From Arthrobacter sp. Hiyo8 (GTDB lineage Bacteria; Actinomycetota; Actinomycetes; Actinomycetales; Micrococcaceae): DNA of 64,000 nucleotides. Where the stretch lies: assembly GCA_001549895.1 (NCBI GenBank), contig AP014719.1, forward strand, positions 3,782,001 to 3,846,000, written 5' to 3'. The notes below the pieces were generated by a model. It was not told the origin of the DNA and searched no databases. It worked only from the letters and a program-made list of their open reading frames with translations. This document shows positions 1-10,321 of the stretch, in pieces (the first letter of the stretch is position 1; each line of letters starts with the position of its first letter). Position numbers and translations under genes: made by a program.

Positions 1-1
1 G

Positions 2-743
2 GATCAAGCGTTCCAAGCGCGCCTGGCGGCTACTGCCGTCGCAAGCCTGGAATCCAAGGTCAACCTGCCGGCGCCGGTGGAACAACTTGGCGCTTCCTTC
101 CTCAAGGACGCGGCCACCGCGATGACCACGTGGCCCGAATACCCGCAAGCGTGGAATGAAACCGTACGCCGGAGCCACCAACTGACTTTCGCAGGCAGTG
201 CCCGCCCCGGGAACTCGACCGCGGGAACGTCCTTGGTGCTCGACGTCGGCCCCTTGGTCAAGCTTGCCGCCGACCGGCTGCACGCGGCAACGGGCCTCCC
301 ATTGCGACGCCGGACTCCACGCTGATCAACATCGGCGGCCCCGCCCAGCGCCAGCAGGTAGATGCCATCGCCGCATATGCGCCGATGTGGTGGATTCCCG
401 GCCTCGGCGCCGTCCTGCTGTTTGCCCTGGGCCTGCTTGCCGCGAGGCGCAGGGTGTGGTTCTCCTCTTTGCCGGACTGGGCTTGGCCGCAGTCGCGGCG
501 CTGTGGCAAGTGGCCACGACGGTGCTGAAGGGCGCAGGCGATGCGGGCCTGGGCGGAACCGCTACGGGTGGCCTCTTCGCGCGTGAGCTGCTGGCAGCGG
601 CGGTCGACAATTTCGCCGGCTGGATCACCATCGCCTGGATTGCCGCTGGAGTGCTCGCGCTTCTTGGCCTGCTCGGCGTGATCTTCTCACGCAAAGCCAG
701 GCCGAGCGTGCGGGTGAACGCTGCCGGTAGCATGGAGGGATGA
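2..743 (+). CDS. C-terminal part of a membrane protein of unknown function
   Basis: The gene enters from the left edge, so its start is not seen. The first hundred visible residues are soluble and are followed by about three hydrophobic segments, the first being WWIPGLGAVLLFALGLLAA and the last near positions 610-690, then a short basic tail. The frame must be changed near 300 (CTCCC where CTCCCC fits) and near 455, each as if one base were missing. The stop overlaps the ATG of ispH (ATGA), which suggests one transcript. I recognise no family and give no function. Confidence 0.6.
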
Positions 744-1824
744 CCAGCTCAGCAGTTTCCATTCCGATGCCCTCTGTCCCGCGTAGGCGTCGGACGCCGG
801 AAGAGGTGCTGGCCGCCGCTCCGGTCGCCGGCCCCAAGCGCGTCTTGCTCGCGGCCCCCGCGGATATTGCGCAGGCGTCGACCGTGCGGTCATCGCGGTG
901 GAGAAGGCACTGGAACACTATGGGCCGCCGGTTTACGTGCGCAAGCAGATCGTGCATAACGTCCACGTGGTCACCTCGCTGGAGGAGAAGGGTGCCATCT
1001 TCGTTGAAGAGACGGACGAGGTACCCGAAGGCGCCCTCGTGATCTTCTCGGCCCATGGCGTGTCCCCGGCGGTCGTGCAATCGGCCGAAGACCGTGGCCT
1101 GCGGACCATCGATGCCACCTGCCCGCTTGTCACGAAGGTGCACCGCGAAGCCGTCCGCTTCGCCAAGGAAGACTACGACATTCTCCTGATCGGCCACGAC
1201 GGCCACGAGGAAGTGGAAGGAACGGCGGGCGAAGCCCCGGACCACATCCAGATCATCAATGGTCCGCATGAGGTGGACAAGGTCACTGTGCGCAATCCGG
1301 AGAAGACCATCTGGCTTTCGCAGACCACGCTGAGCGTCGACGAGACCATGGAGACCGTCCGGATGCTCAAGGAGCGGTTCCCCACGTTGCAGGATCCGCC
1401 CAGCGACGACATTTGCTATGCCACTACCAACCGCCAAGTGGCCATCAAGAAGATTGCCCCGCAGGCCGACCTCGTGATTGTGGTGGGATCTGCGAATTCT
1501 TCCAACTCCGTGCGGCTCGTCGAAGTGGCGCTTGAATATGGCGCCAAGGCCTCTTACCGGGTCGATTTCGCGAACGAAGTCGACGAGAGCTGGTTCGAAG
1601 GCGTCGCCACAGTGGGCGTGACGTCCGGCGCCTCCGTTCCGGAGGTCCTGGTCCAGGACGTTCTCCGATTGCTGGCCGAATACGGTTACGGTGCGGTTGA
1701 AGAGGTGGTGACGGCGGAGGAAGACCTGCTGTTCTCCCTGCCGAAGGAACTGCGCGCCACCCTCAAAGAGGCCGGGGACGTCACTCGCGCCTTGGGTGGG
1801 CGCGGGAACCGACCGACTTCGTAG
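740..1824 (+). CDS. ispH: 4-hydroxy-3-methylbut-2-enyl diphosphate reductase
   Basis: Last enzyme of the non-mevalonate (MEP) isoprenoid pathway. It reduces HMBPP to IPP and DMAPP with a [4Fe-4S] cluster held by three cysteines. All three cysteine motifs are visible: [20 protein letters not shown] and [11 protein letters not shown], along with the substrate-binding GHDGHEE and SANSSNS stretches. The start at 740 overlaps the preceding stop. The first cysteine motif is interrupted at about 856: five Cs where six are needed restores [18 protein letters not shown]. Length (about 360 residues) is normal for actinobacterial IspH, which carry an N-terminal extension compared with E. coli. Assignment is secure. 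Confidence 0.96.
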
Positions 1825-1825
1825 T

Positions 1826-1867
1826 CTGGGTCCTGGGTCCTGGGTCCTGGGTCCTGGGTCCTGGGTC
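1826..1867 (+). repeat. Six tandem copies of a 7-bp unit
   Basis: Six perfect head-to-tail copies of CTGGGTC start two bases after the ispH stop and lie between the convergent ispH and rmuC genes. Because the unit length is not a multiple of three, gain or loss of copies would only affect non-coding sequence. No T-run or stem is evident. Confidence 0.95.
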
Positions 1868-1909
1868 CGGGCCAGCGCAGGGTGCGGGCCGGACGACTAC
1901 CAGGCCGTC

Positions 1910-3121
1910 CTAGGCCGCGGATTCGTCTTCGATCAGTTCGGGTGCTGCAAGGGTCCGCGGCACGGCTTCCACGGCCGACGGCGACACCAGCCCGTCGGTA
2001 TCCATGGAGTTGAGCTTCCGTGCGGTGGGCAAGACGCGTGCTTCCAGCGTTCCGACCAGCGCGTTGTAGCGATCCACCGAGGTCTTCAGCGACGAACCCA
2101 GCTTGCCTACGTTGTCACCGAGCGTCCCATGCGTTCGTAGAGCTGCCGGGCGAGCTCGAAGAGCTCCCGGCATTGTCCGTCAGGACGTCCTGGCGCCAGG
2201 TGAACGCGACGGACTTTAGAACTGCCAACAAGGTGCCGGGGACGCGAGCACCACGTTTCTGGACAAGGCATGATCCAAGAGCGCCGGATCCGCTTCGAGA
2301 GCGGCGGCCAGGATGGACTCCGCGGGCAGGAAGCAGATCACCAGCTCTGGCGAGTTGCCGGGGATGTCCCAGTACTTCTTGGACCCCAGGGCATCCACGT
2401 GGGACTTGAGGGCCTTCGCATGTGCGAGCAGCAGGGCATCCGCGCCGTTGCCCACAGATTGGAGGCCGTTGACCCGCTGGGTGGAATTGCCCTGTTCCTG
2501 GGCAGCGAGGTAGGACGCCAACGGAACCTTGGCGTCCACCACCAACTGCTTTCCACCCGGCAACTGGACCACAAGATCCGGCCGGACGGCGTTGTCGGCG
2601 GACGCGGAATGCACTTGCTCGTGGAAATCGACGTGACGCAGCATGCCGGCGGCCTCCACCACCCGGCGCAGCTGGACTTCACCCCACTGCCCCCTGGCAC
2701 TGTTCGACCGAAGGGCGGAGGCCAGGGCGTGGGTGGAGCGCAGGAGTTGTTCATCGGACAGCCGGGCTTCCTGGAGCTGTTGGGCAAGCTGGCCGTACTG
2801 CTCCAAGCGATCACGCTCCAGAAGCGAGACCTGTTGCTGGACGGCCGTCAGCTTCTCGGCAACGGGGGCGAGCGCGCGCAACACACTGCCATCCTGGTTC
2901 CTGGACTCGTTCAGTTCACGGTTCTGCGACAGCAGAAGCCGCCGTTCGGCGTCGGCGGCGGCAAACTGGGCGTTCACCGCGGCAAGCCGGGCGGAGACGC
3001 CGTCGAAATCTTCCTCAAGCGCGGCAGTGCGGCGCCTGAACAGCAGGAAACCAGCCACCACCCCGGCGGCCGCTCCCAGAAGAAGCATGAACAAAGCGAG
3101 TATTACTGCAAAACCATCCAT
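1910..3121 (-). CDS. rmuC: RmuC-family DNA recombination protein
   Basis: RmuC proteins are predicted nucleases thought to limit inversions at short repeats. The protein starts MDGFAVILALFMLLLGAAAG, an N-terminal membrane anchor, followed by a coiled-coil region rich in Ala, Glu, Arg and Leu (about residues 30-120). Then comes the conserved RmuC core, with RGQWGEVQLRRVVEAAGM, VRPDLVVQLPGGKQLVVDAKVPL and VICFLPAESI. I chose the ATG at 3121 because the upstream in-frame extension is basic and crosses the ychF promoter side. Three one-base losses (about 2236, 2180 and 2130) split the C-terminal end; together they restore NVVLASPGTLLAVLKSVA and YERMGTLGDNVGKLG. It is divergent from ychF. Confidence 0.93.
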
Positions 3122-3244
3122 GTCTCCAACCTTGGCATAGTGGTCGGACAATATAGCGAAGCCGGATCTCGGCACCCGGGCGTGGGGTCCACGGTTCCAC
3201 CCGCGAAAGCGGAGAGGGGCACTCAACGGGTAGAATCAATGCTC

Positions 3245-4330
3245 GTGGCTCTTACTATTGGCATCGTCGGACTGCCCAACGTCGGCAAATCAACTCTTTT
3301 CAACGCACTGACCCGCAACCAGGTGCTGGCCGCGAACTACCCGTTCGCCACCATCGAGCCAAACGTCGGCGTCGTCAACCTCCCGGACCCGCGCCTGCAG
3401 AAGTTGGCGGAGGTCTTCGGATCGCAGCGCCTCCTGCCCGCGGTCGTCTCGTTCGTTGACATCGCAGGTATCGTCAAGGGCGCCTCCGAGGGCGAAGGCC
3501 TGGGCAACAAGTTCCTCGCGAACATCCGCGAAGCAGAAGCCATCGCCCAGGTCATCCGCGTCTTCGATGACCCCGACGTTGTCCACGTCGACGGCAAAGT
3601 CGATCCGCGCTCGGACATTGAGACGATCAACACCGAACTGATCCTGGCCGATCTCCAGACGATCGAAAAGGCCATTCCCAGGATCGAAAAAGAAGTCAAG
3701 ATCAAAAAGCGGGAAGCCGCGGAACTCGCAGCGATCCTGGCTGCCCAGTCCGTCTTGGAACGTGGCGACACGATCTTCTCTTCGGTCAAGAGCGACAAGC
3801 TCGAGATGGAGCACCTCAAAGAGCTCAGCCTCCTCACGGCCAAGCCCTTCATCTACGTCTTCAACTCGGACGAAGGAATCCTCGGCAACCCTGAAAAGCA
3901 AGAGGAACTGCGCGCCATGGTGGCGCCGGCGGACTGCATTTTCCTTGACGCCAAGCTCGAATCGGATCTCGTCGAACTCGACGAGGAAGAAGCCCGCGAG
4001 ATGCTCGAGATGAACGGCCAGGACGAATCCGGCCTCGACCAGCTGGCACGCGTCGGCTTCCACACGCTTGGACTGCAGACCTACCTGACTGCTGGTCCCA
4101 AAGAAGCCCGCGCCTGGACCATCCACCGTGGCGACACCGCGCCCCAGGCCGCAGGAGTCATCCACACGGATTTCCAGCGCGGATTCATCAAGGCCGAAGT
4201 TGTCTCCTTCGATGACCTCATCGCCGCCGGGTCCATGGCCGAGGCAAAGTCCCGCGGCAAGGTCCGAATTGAAGGCAAGGAATACGTCATGGCCGACGGC
4301 GACGTGGTGGAGTTCCGCTTCAACGTCTAG
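3245..4330 (+). CDS. ychF: Redox-regulated ATPase / Obg-family protein YchF
   Basis: YchF (EngD, OLA1) is a ribosome-associated P-loop NTPase that prefers ATP to GTP and takes part in stress and translation control. The P-loop GLPNVGKST begins at residue 8 and is followed by DIAGIVKGASEGEGLGNKFL (switch II), FNSDEG (the NxxE-type specificity motif) and the C-terminal TGS-like domain (RAWTIHRGDTAPQAAGVIH through EYVMADGDVVEFRFNV). The frame is intact and the length of 361 residues is typical. GTG at 3245 gives the usual MALTIGIVGLPNVGKS start; an ATG two codons upstream (3239) is also possible. The only purine-rich stretch (GGAGAGG near 3211) is far away, so the start is not settled by a ribosome site. 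Confidence 0.96.
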   Translation: MALTIGIVGLPNVGKSTLFNALTRNQVLAANYPFATIEPNVGVVNLPDPRLQKLAEVFGSQRLLPAVVSFVDIAGIVKGASEGEGLGNKFLANIREAEAIAQVIRVFDDPDVVHVDGKVDPRSDIETINTELILADLQTIEKAIPRIEKEVKIKKREAAELAAILAAQSVLERGDTIFSSVKSDKLEMEHLKELSLLTAKPFIYVFNSDEGILGNPEKQEELRAMVAPADCIFLDAKLESDLVELDEEEAREMLEMNGQDESGLDQLARVGFHTLGLQTYLTAGPKEARAWTIHRGDTAPQAAGVIHTDFQRGFIKAEVVSFDDLIAAGSMAEAKSRGKVRIEGKEYVMADGDVVEFRFNV

Positions 4331-4351
4331 CCCCTGCGGGAGGGCAATTCC

Positions 4352-5118
4352 CTAGAACAGCGGCCAGGGCACCGCTGGCATCTCACCGCTCGGAGCCGGA
4401 AACCGCCCTGCCAAGCGCAACCGGGCGCAGCGCGCGGCGAGCGATGCGATTTCTTCGGCACTGAGCAAGTCCGCCAGGTTTCGGCCCAGTTCACCGTGCA
4501 GTCCTTCGCTGACACGATCGATGCCCTCGCGTTCCTCGGCGGTCAGAGGGTCTCCCAACCATCCCCACAGCACCGTGCGCAGCTTGTGGTCACGGTGAAA
4601 GGTGAGGCCATGGTCCACGCCATGGCGCTGTCCGTCCGGCATGGCGAGAATGTGGTCACCCTTGCGGTCGGCGTTGTTGACGACGGTGTCGAACACCGCC
4701 ATGCGCCTGAGTGCTGGCGAGTCTTCGTGGACGAGGGTGACCATGCGTCCGTTGCCATCCCGTCCCTCGAGAACGTGTTTCCAGCCCGTCTCCGGCACGT
4801 GGTCTGTCGCCACGAGGTCCACGGCGTTTTGGGCGGGTCTTGGTCCTGCCAGAGCTGCACCATACCTTCGCCCATCGGACCATCGCGCAGCCAAGTGTGC
4901 GGCACGATGTCCCAGCCGAAAGCCTGCGAGACCAGGTACGCGGCCACCTCCCGGTGGGCCAGGGTGCCGTGGGGAAAGTCCCACAGCGGAGTTTCGCCGG
5001 CTATGGGCTTATAGACGACCACCACGTCGCCGATGCTGCCCAGAAATGTAGCGTTTGAAGCCGTCGTGATGCGGCCGGTGAGCTTCAACTCGGCGGTCCT
5101 GAGCTCCGGCGTCGGCAT
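4352..5118 (-). CDS. SCO1664-family protein (PI3/4-kinase-like fold)
   Basis: Member of a conserved actinobacterial family of unknown role with a phosphatidylinositol-kinase-like catalytic fold. Visible features are ITTASNATFLGSIGDVVVVY with VYKPIAGE (a nucleotide-binding lysine region), VFDTVVNNADRKGDHIL (the catalytic-loop type NADRK) and HGVDHGLTFH (metal-binding DHG). Its ATG overlaps the stop of the upstream DUF3090 gene by one base (TGATG), so translation is probably coupled. One lost C near 4835 splits the gene; adding it gives QDPAQNAVDLVATD. Together with the next two genes it forms a trio that in many actinobacteria neighbours mshC; mshC is not seen here, since the convergent ychF follows. 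The substrate is unknown. Confidence 0.88.
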
Positions 5119-5671
5119 CAGACCTCGGGAAGGGTGCAGATGTGCCCGTCGGCGTCGATGGGGTACCCGCAGAGCGGGCACGTCGGACGCCCGGCGCCCA
5201 CGATCTCACGGGTGCGCTTGGCGAAGGCGCGGGCCGTGCCGACCGGCATGCGGACCAGCAGCATTTCGGTCTCGTTAGCGCTGTCCTCATCGTTGTCGTT
5301 GTCGTCGGCGTCGGCGTCGGCATCGGTGATGGGGAAGGCCTCTAGTACGATCTGGGCCGTGGTTGGGTCCACCCTAAGCTCATGGCGCCGGTGCGGAACT
5401 GCTCCTCAACGGACTCGAGCTGGTCATTGTCGACAAGTTCAACGGGAGTACCCGTGGGGACGCTGAAGGGGTTGCCCTCCACGGTGATGAGCTGGTCGAG
5501 AATTTCGTCGATCTTCTCCGCGAGCAGAGCCGACTGCTCTTTCTCCAGGGCCACAGTCACGATCTGCGTCCCGGCGCGCACCTGCAGGTAGAACGTGCGC
5601 GCCCCCGGAAGGCCAATGGTGCCGACGACGACCCGATCAGGCCAGGCAAACTCGTGAACACGTGTAGGCAT
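5118..5671 (-). CDS. DUF3090 family protein with C-terminal zinc ribbon
   Basis: Conserved actinobacterial protein of unknown function, always linked to the neighbouring phosphatase and SCO1664 genes. The N-terminal part (MPTRVHEFAWPDRVVVGTIG) is a beta-rich DUF3090 domain. The middle has an acidic low-complexity insert (repeated ADADADD and DNDND), and the C-terminus has a small Cys cluster, CPLCGYPIDADGHIC, that looks like a zinc ribbon. The gene is split near 5360, where one G is missing (MSLGWDPTTAQIVLEAFP is restored by adding it). It starts 24 bases after the phosphatase stop and overlaps the next gene, so the three are one operon. Confidence 0.9.
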
Positions 5672-5695
5672 GTCAGTATTCTAGGCACATGAGGT

Positions 5696-6388
5696 TCATG
5701 GCGCCTTCCGCCCTGGACCGCCGCCCACCGGCGCATCGCCGGACTGGATGCCGTTCGACAGCCAGGACAGATCACCCGCATCGGTGTTGGTCGCGTAGAC
5801 GCTCGGCTGGTTACCGCCGTAGCGCACGATCGATACGGAAGCGGGGTTCACGGTAATACGCTGGAACAGGTCAAGGTGCATGCCGAGCGCGTCGGCGAGG
5901 ATTGACTTGATGATGTCACCGTGACTTACCGCAACCCACACAGCTCCTGGCCCGTACTCGGCTTCGAAGGCTGCATCGTGGCGCCGAATCGCGGCCACCG
6001 ACCGGGCCTGCATCGCGGCCATGGATTCACCTCCGGGAAAGACGACGGCGGACGGTTGGGACTGCACAACCGGCCACAGATCCTCGGTCGCGAGATCACT
6101 GAGCATGCGGCCCTGCCACTGACCGTAATCGCACTCGGTGAGATCGGGATCGACCGGCGCGTACGGCGTGCCAGCCTGGCGATCGAGGATGAGCTGGGCG
6201 GTCTGCTGACAACGCTCAAGCGGGCTCGACACCACCGCGACCAAGGGCACCGCGGCGAGCCGGTCTCCAGCCAGAGCCGCCTGGTCGCGCCCGACCTGGT
6301 CCAGGCTGATGCCGACCGCCCGCCCGGCCAGCAGCCCCGTGGCATTGGCTGTAGTGCGGCCGTGCCGCACGAGAATAACTGTCGCCAT
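5696..6388 (-). CDS. Histidine phosphatase superfamily protein (MSMEG_4193 type)
   Basis: Branch-1 histidine phosphatase of 230 residues with an intact frame. The catalytic RHG motif is at residues 8-10 (LVRHGRTTAN), the second arginine is in SSPLERCQQTA, and the distal catalytic histidine is in VSHGDIIKS. The relative MSMEG_4193 belongs to a family tied to the mycothiol gene neighbourhood; its substrate is not established. The C-terminal 30 residues are Gly-rich and probably flexible. It heads a three-gene minus-strand operon with DUF3090 and the SCO1664-type gene. Other activities (phosphoglycerate mutase or sugar phosphatase) cannot be excluded from sequence. Confidence 0.92.
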   Translation of the reverse strand: MATVILVRHGRTTANATGLLAGRAVGISLDQVGRDQAALAGDRLAAVPLVAVVSSPLERCQQTAQLILDRQAGTPYAPVDPDLTECDYGQWQGRMLSDLATEDLWPVVQSQPSAVVFPGGESMAAMQARSVAAIRRHDAAFEAEYGPGAVWVAVSHGDIIKSILADALGMHLDLFQRITVNPASVSIVRYGGNQPSVYATNTDAGDLSWLSNGIQSGDAPVGGGPGRKAP

Positions 6389-6729
6389 CCACCCAGCCTA
6401 ACCACCCGCACGCTGCGGTGGCTCGGATATTTACGCCGTCCTATCCGGCACGGGGTAGACCAGGGCGACTTCGCCGGCCGGATGCCTGCTGCCACGGCGA
6501 TCACGGCGTTTACATCCTGGTCAGGTGCCCGGTCTTTCGCCGATGGCCGATCCCCGACGTTGCCGAAGTTCGTGCGGCCGGGCAGATCGCGGCCATCACG
6601 CCTCTCAGGGGTGCGTGAACAAATCGGTGCGGCTGGTCATCGACATGCCGGTACAGTTCATCTCGCGAGTTATCCACATAACGCAACTCAGCCCTCCTGC
6701 GCAGCTTGCGCTTTGGCAATACTTGGTGA
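6389..6729. other. Intergenic region without a recognisable gene
   Basis: These 341 bases separate the divergent phosphatase and DUF1877 genes. Short open frames exist on both strands but none has a ribosome site plus a familiar protein. The last 60 bases are more AT-rich (TTATCCACATAACGC near 6670) and may hold the DUF1877 promoter. I see no clear hairpin or repeat. Confidence 0.5.
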
Positions 6730-7242
6730 ATGGGAATCAGATATTACGCATATGCATTCGACGGCGAACTCACTGAACAGGTGCTTTCCGACCCGATGAC
6801 CTTCGTGTCCGTCGATCCACTTGCTGATGCTTGGGGCCTTGACCCTGGTGTCGGGACCAGCGGTACCACCTTCGAACAATTGATATCTGAGCGCGACATG
6901 CTCTATCTGGACAAGGCATGGCGGCATCTGCAGGTTCTCACGGCCCCATTGGGGGCGGCCATGGCGGCGCGACCCGCTTTTCGTATGTTTGAAGGCAACG
7001 TGACCATGCATGGCGAAGGTTGGGATCCGTGGGTAAGGGCCCTGACTCCGTCCGAGGTTTTGTCGATTGCTCAGGACTTGGACGATATCTCTGATGCGGA
7101 GGTGAGGCAGCGGTTGCCGGATTCGCCATATGTCGATCGGGACCTTGACGTCGAGTATGCCATTGGCTATCTTCGACGGGCCCGGGTCTTCGCCACCAAT
7201 CTCGCCGACGAGGGGCGCGGCATGGTCTACCTGATCGGGTAA
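6730..7242 (+). CDS. DUF1877 (YfbM-like) family protein
   Basis: Small soluble protein of 170 residues with an intact frame that starts MGIRYYAYAFDGELTEQVLS, the typical opening of the YfbM / DUF1877 family, and continues with DPLADAWGLDPG and a conserved YLDKAWRHLQVLT helix. The family is widespread and has no established function. The gene stands alone: divergent from the phosphatase operon and convergent with the hydrolase, with only 13 bases between stop codons once the hydrolase frame is corrected. Confidence 0.85.
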   Translation: MGIRYYAYAFDGELTEQVLSDPMTFVSVDPLADAWGLDPGVGTSGTTFEQLISERDMLYLDKAWRHLQVLTAPLGAAMAARPAFRMFEGNVTMHGEGWDPWVRALTPSEVLSIAQDLDDISDAEVRQRLPDSPYVDRDLDVEYAIGYLRRARVFATNLADEGRGMVYLIG

Positions 7243-7255
7243 CGATCATCCTGGC

Positions 7256-8034
7256 TTAACCCCAACCGGCGACATCCTGGCTCAGGATATTAGGCCAGGT
7301 TTCGACGTCCTCCGGGGTGCGGGCTACTGTCAGCGTTGCTTGGGGAGCAGCGCGGCAAGGGTTTCCGCGGTTGACAGCGGGTGGCCCGGATCATCTACCC
7401 AGGCCAGGATCGTCGCCGGTACGTCGATTCGCGCGAGGGCCTCAAGATCAGGCAGATCGCTGAGTGCCGCGCCTCGAAACAACGACGGCAAGAGGGCGTC
7501 GGCGACGTCGGGCACGGTTTCTGGCGCCCCAATTGTGGCCGGCGGCGGTGTTGCCCCGCGCGTGGTGGCCAGGAATTCCTCGACGCCAACAGCCTCGATA
7601 AGCGCCGCGGCAGCCCGGTAGTTTGCAGCCTGTGCGGCTCGGGTTTCCCACGCGGTGGGTGGCACCATCAGCGTGAGCCCGCTAAAGCGGCCAGGCTCGC
7701 GGGAAGCGGCGTGCAAGAGCGTGCCGGTACCCATCGAGGGACCGACTCCGTGGACACGTTCGCCGGGGAACCAGCGATCGAGCAGCCGCAGGAGGTCATC
7801 GGCGAGGTTTTGCCATTGATAGTCCTCGGGGACCTTGCGCCCTGTCGACCGGCCATGGCCGCGTGCGTCGTACCGCAGCAGTCGAGTTCCACTCAGCCCT
7901 CGGCCGAGGTCGAGGTTGAGCACCCGATCACGCGCGCGGCTTGATGTCAGGCCATGCAGTTGGACAACCGGGTGTCCACCTTCGTCGCTCAAAGCAACCG
8001 CAAGCTCGGCTCCGGGAACCTCGAAAGTGGGCAT
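7256..8034 (-). CDS. Alpha/beta hydrolase
   Basis: Serine hydrolase fold of unknown substrate. The oxyanion region is LHGLTSSRARD, the nucleophile elbow is GPSMG (Ser at about residue 100) and an acid is likely in WVDDPGHP near the C-terminus. As printed, the frame stops at 7330 (LLPKQR). One extra C in the CCCC run near 7338 extends the protein to ATLTVARTPEDVETWPNIL and a stop at 7256, which gives a more normal C-terminus for the family. It is convergent with the DUF1877 gene. The substrate cannot be predicted; lactone or ester hydrolysis would be a guess. Confidence 0.85.
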
Positions 8035-8118
8035 CAGGCTCCTCGTTCCGTGACTGGCAGCGCCACCTTGAGCGGCCGCGTTGAACGTTCAGGCTATCTG
8101 GGGCGATAGGATACTGCC

Positions 8119-9884
8119 ATGCGCCTGACCAACGTCACGCACCTGCGGCTACCGTTCGGACGACTTTGGGCTATGACGTCAGCGTGTCTGCGCTCCGCCG
8201 GCGTCTTCCGGTGTCCTTTGATCAGCGGCTCCATGTAGGAGCCGGCGACCGGCCCGGCTCCTGGATGGCAATGTCTTTTCGGCTGCCTGCACCAACTCGT
8301 CGTGAGTCGATTGCCGATGCCTGGCTGGCCGTCGTCGGCCGCCACGGCACGCTGCGAACGGCTTTCGTTCCCGGTGAGGACGGTGAGCCGGAGCTTTACG
8401 AAATTGATGTTGGTCCGGGAACCTGGGTGGAGCATCAGGTGTCTCCAGGCCAAGCCGTCAATGACGCAGTGCGGGACATTCTCGACGCCGCGTGCTCGCC
8501 ATACCAACAACCCTCACACCGCCTGTGCGTATTGGAGACTGCTGCCGGACTCACGGTTGTGATTGCAGCCGACCACTCCCACGTCGACATGTGGTCGATG
8601 CTGGTGATCGCGCGCGACCTGCTGTCGGCCCTCGACGCCGGGAGCGCCGGCCGCGAATTGTTGCCCGAGCCAGCCCCGGCATTTGTTGAGCACACGCAAG
8701 CACTTCTAGACCGGAAAGCGGCGCCGGACCACGTGCGTCAACGGTGGGAACAAATCATCGGGGACAGCGGCGGAGTCATGCCGCAATTCCCGTTGCCCCT
8801 GGGTGCGCCCAATCCTCAGCGCGAGCGTGTGGAAGTCCGGGATGTGTTCGATCTCGACGACGGTGCGGCGTTCGCGGCGCAAGCCCGCAACGACGGCGTC
8901 TCGACGCTCGCACTCGCTGTTGTTGCGATGACCGCGGTGACCCGCGAGTTGGCGGGAACCCCGCTGCGGGCTGTGTTTCCCGTGCACAGCCGCTTCGACG
9001 ACAAATGGCATGACTCAGTCGGCTGGTTCATTACCAATTCGGTGCTTGAATCTGCGGTCCCCGAGCCGCTCGCCGCGGCGGCCGCGGTAAAAGAGGCTGT
9101 GCAGCTTGGCTCGTGGCCGCTCGCGGACGTTCTGGCTCCATGGGGCGGCATGCCCGTCGCTCCTGGGATGTTCGCGATCTCCTGGCTGGACCTACGCAGG
9201 CTGCCGGTACGAATCGACTCGGTCGGACTCGACGCCCAGTACGTGAGCGCGACAATCGACACGGACGGCGTCATGCTTTGGTTCATCCTGGACGAGTCCG
9301 GCCTGCATTTGAGGTGCCGTTATCCCGACACCGTTGAGGCTCGAGCGAACGTCGGCGGATGGCTCGATCTGCTGGTCGCTCGTTTGCAGGCAGATGCGCG
9401 ATCCTCGGTTCGAGGACTGCTGCGGGTGGCGGGCCGGACCTTCAGGCTGGAACGGGCGAGCCGCGATGATGTCGAGGCCATCGCCGCGCTGCTGTCCGAT
9501 GATCAGTTCGGCCCCGATCGTGAGTGCGTCGAGCTCGAACGATACGAGGCGGCCTACAACCTGGTTGTTCGGGACCGCTCCAACTATCTGGGGGTTGTCC
9601 GAAATGATGCCGATCGCATCGTTGCCACGATGCAATTGACTGTTATCCCAGGACTTTCCCGGGGTGGTTCTTCCCGCTTGCAGATCGAGGGACTGCGGGT
9701 TGCTGCCGCGGAACGTTCACAAGGCCTGGGCACCGCGATGCTTGAGTGGGCACACAATTTTGGGCGTGCGCGCGGGGCGCAACTGGCACAAGTGACCACA
9801 GACGAAGCACGGGAGCAGGCTCGAGCCTTCTACACCCGACTCGGATACCGGACGGCCCACGTAGGACTGAAGCGCCGGATATAG
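8119..9884 (+). CDS. Condensation-domain / GNAT acetyltransferase fusion protein
   Basis: About 588 residues with two recognisable parts. Residues 1 to about 420 resemble the condensation / acyltransferase superfamily (NRPS C domains, PapA, WES). The active-site line is AADHSHVDMWS, matching HHxxxDGWS with the first His replaced by Asp and the Gly by Met; the essential second His and the Asp are kept. From about residue 430 a GNAT domain follows (FRLERASRDDVEAIAALL, then IEGLRVAAAERSQGLGTAML as the acetyl-CoA loop, and ARAFYTRLGYRTAHVGL). The reading frame passes unbroken through the junction. The N-terminus is shifted once near 8167 (TTT for TTTT); ATG 8119 gives MRLTNVTHLRLPFGRLLGYD. No carrier-protein or adenylation gene lies nearby, so it is not part of a visible NRPS. 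Confidence 0.75.
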
Positions 9885-10321
9885 AAGTCCGATACCTCGC
9901 CCTCGCTGCGTTCTTTATCACGGGGACCGCCCACATAAGTGAATTTCTCGCCCATGCACCTCAACGTAAACCCCAACACGAGGTCTGGATACCGCTGCAC
10001 GCTGCCATCGGATCGTGAGATCTGTTCCAGGCACTCCCCGCCAGGAGGGTTCAGTGATGGGAATTAACTGACATAAGCCCCCGGTTCGCCGTGAATCGGG
10101 GCTTATGTCATGTTGGCGCGGATCACGGAACCCTAGGACGTCCTTCAATGATTGCATCTCGATAACAAACTTTACCGGCGGGAAACTTTAGACCCAAAGA
10201 TCCGTTCCGGGCGCTAGGCTACTGCTCATGTGAGACGAGCCACAAGCCTGCTGAGGGGGTTGTGGCAGTCTGCCGGAGTCAACAGCGCCGGCTTTTTCCA
10301 CTCAAAAAAATAGGAGGCGGA
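9885..10321. other. Intergenic region with one strong hairpin
   Basis: These 437 bases lie between the fusion gene and the first peptide-importer operon. Apart from the perfect hairpin at 10069-10110 I see no gene. The last 100 bases (rich in short AT stretches, ending in the AGGAGG ribosome site at 10312) should contain the importer promoter. Confidence 0.5.
10069..10110. terminator. 13-bp perfect hairpin
   Basis: TGACATAAGCCCC (10069-10081) pairs perfectly with GGGGCTTATGTCA (10098-10110) around a 16-base loop. No T-run follows on either side, so it may be a non-canonical terminator for the upstream gene or a structured leader or binding site. Confidence 0.6.

Noticed and set aside
1826-1867. 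CRISPR-like repeat array
   Set aside because: The units are 7 bp with no spacers, so it is a simple tandem repeat; no CRISPR array or cas gene is seen elsewhere.
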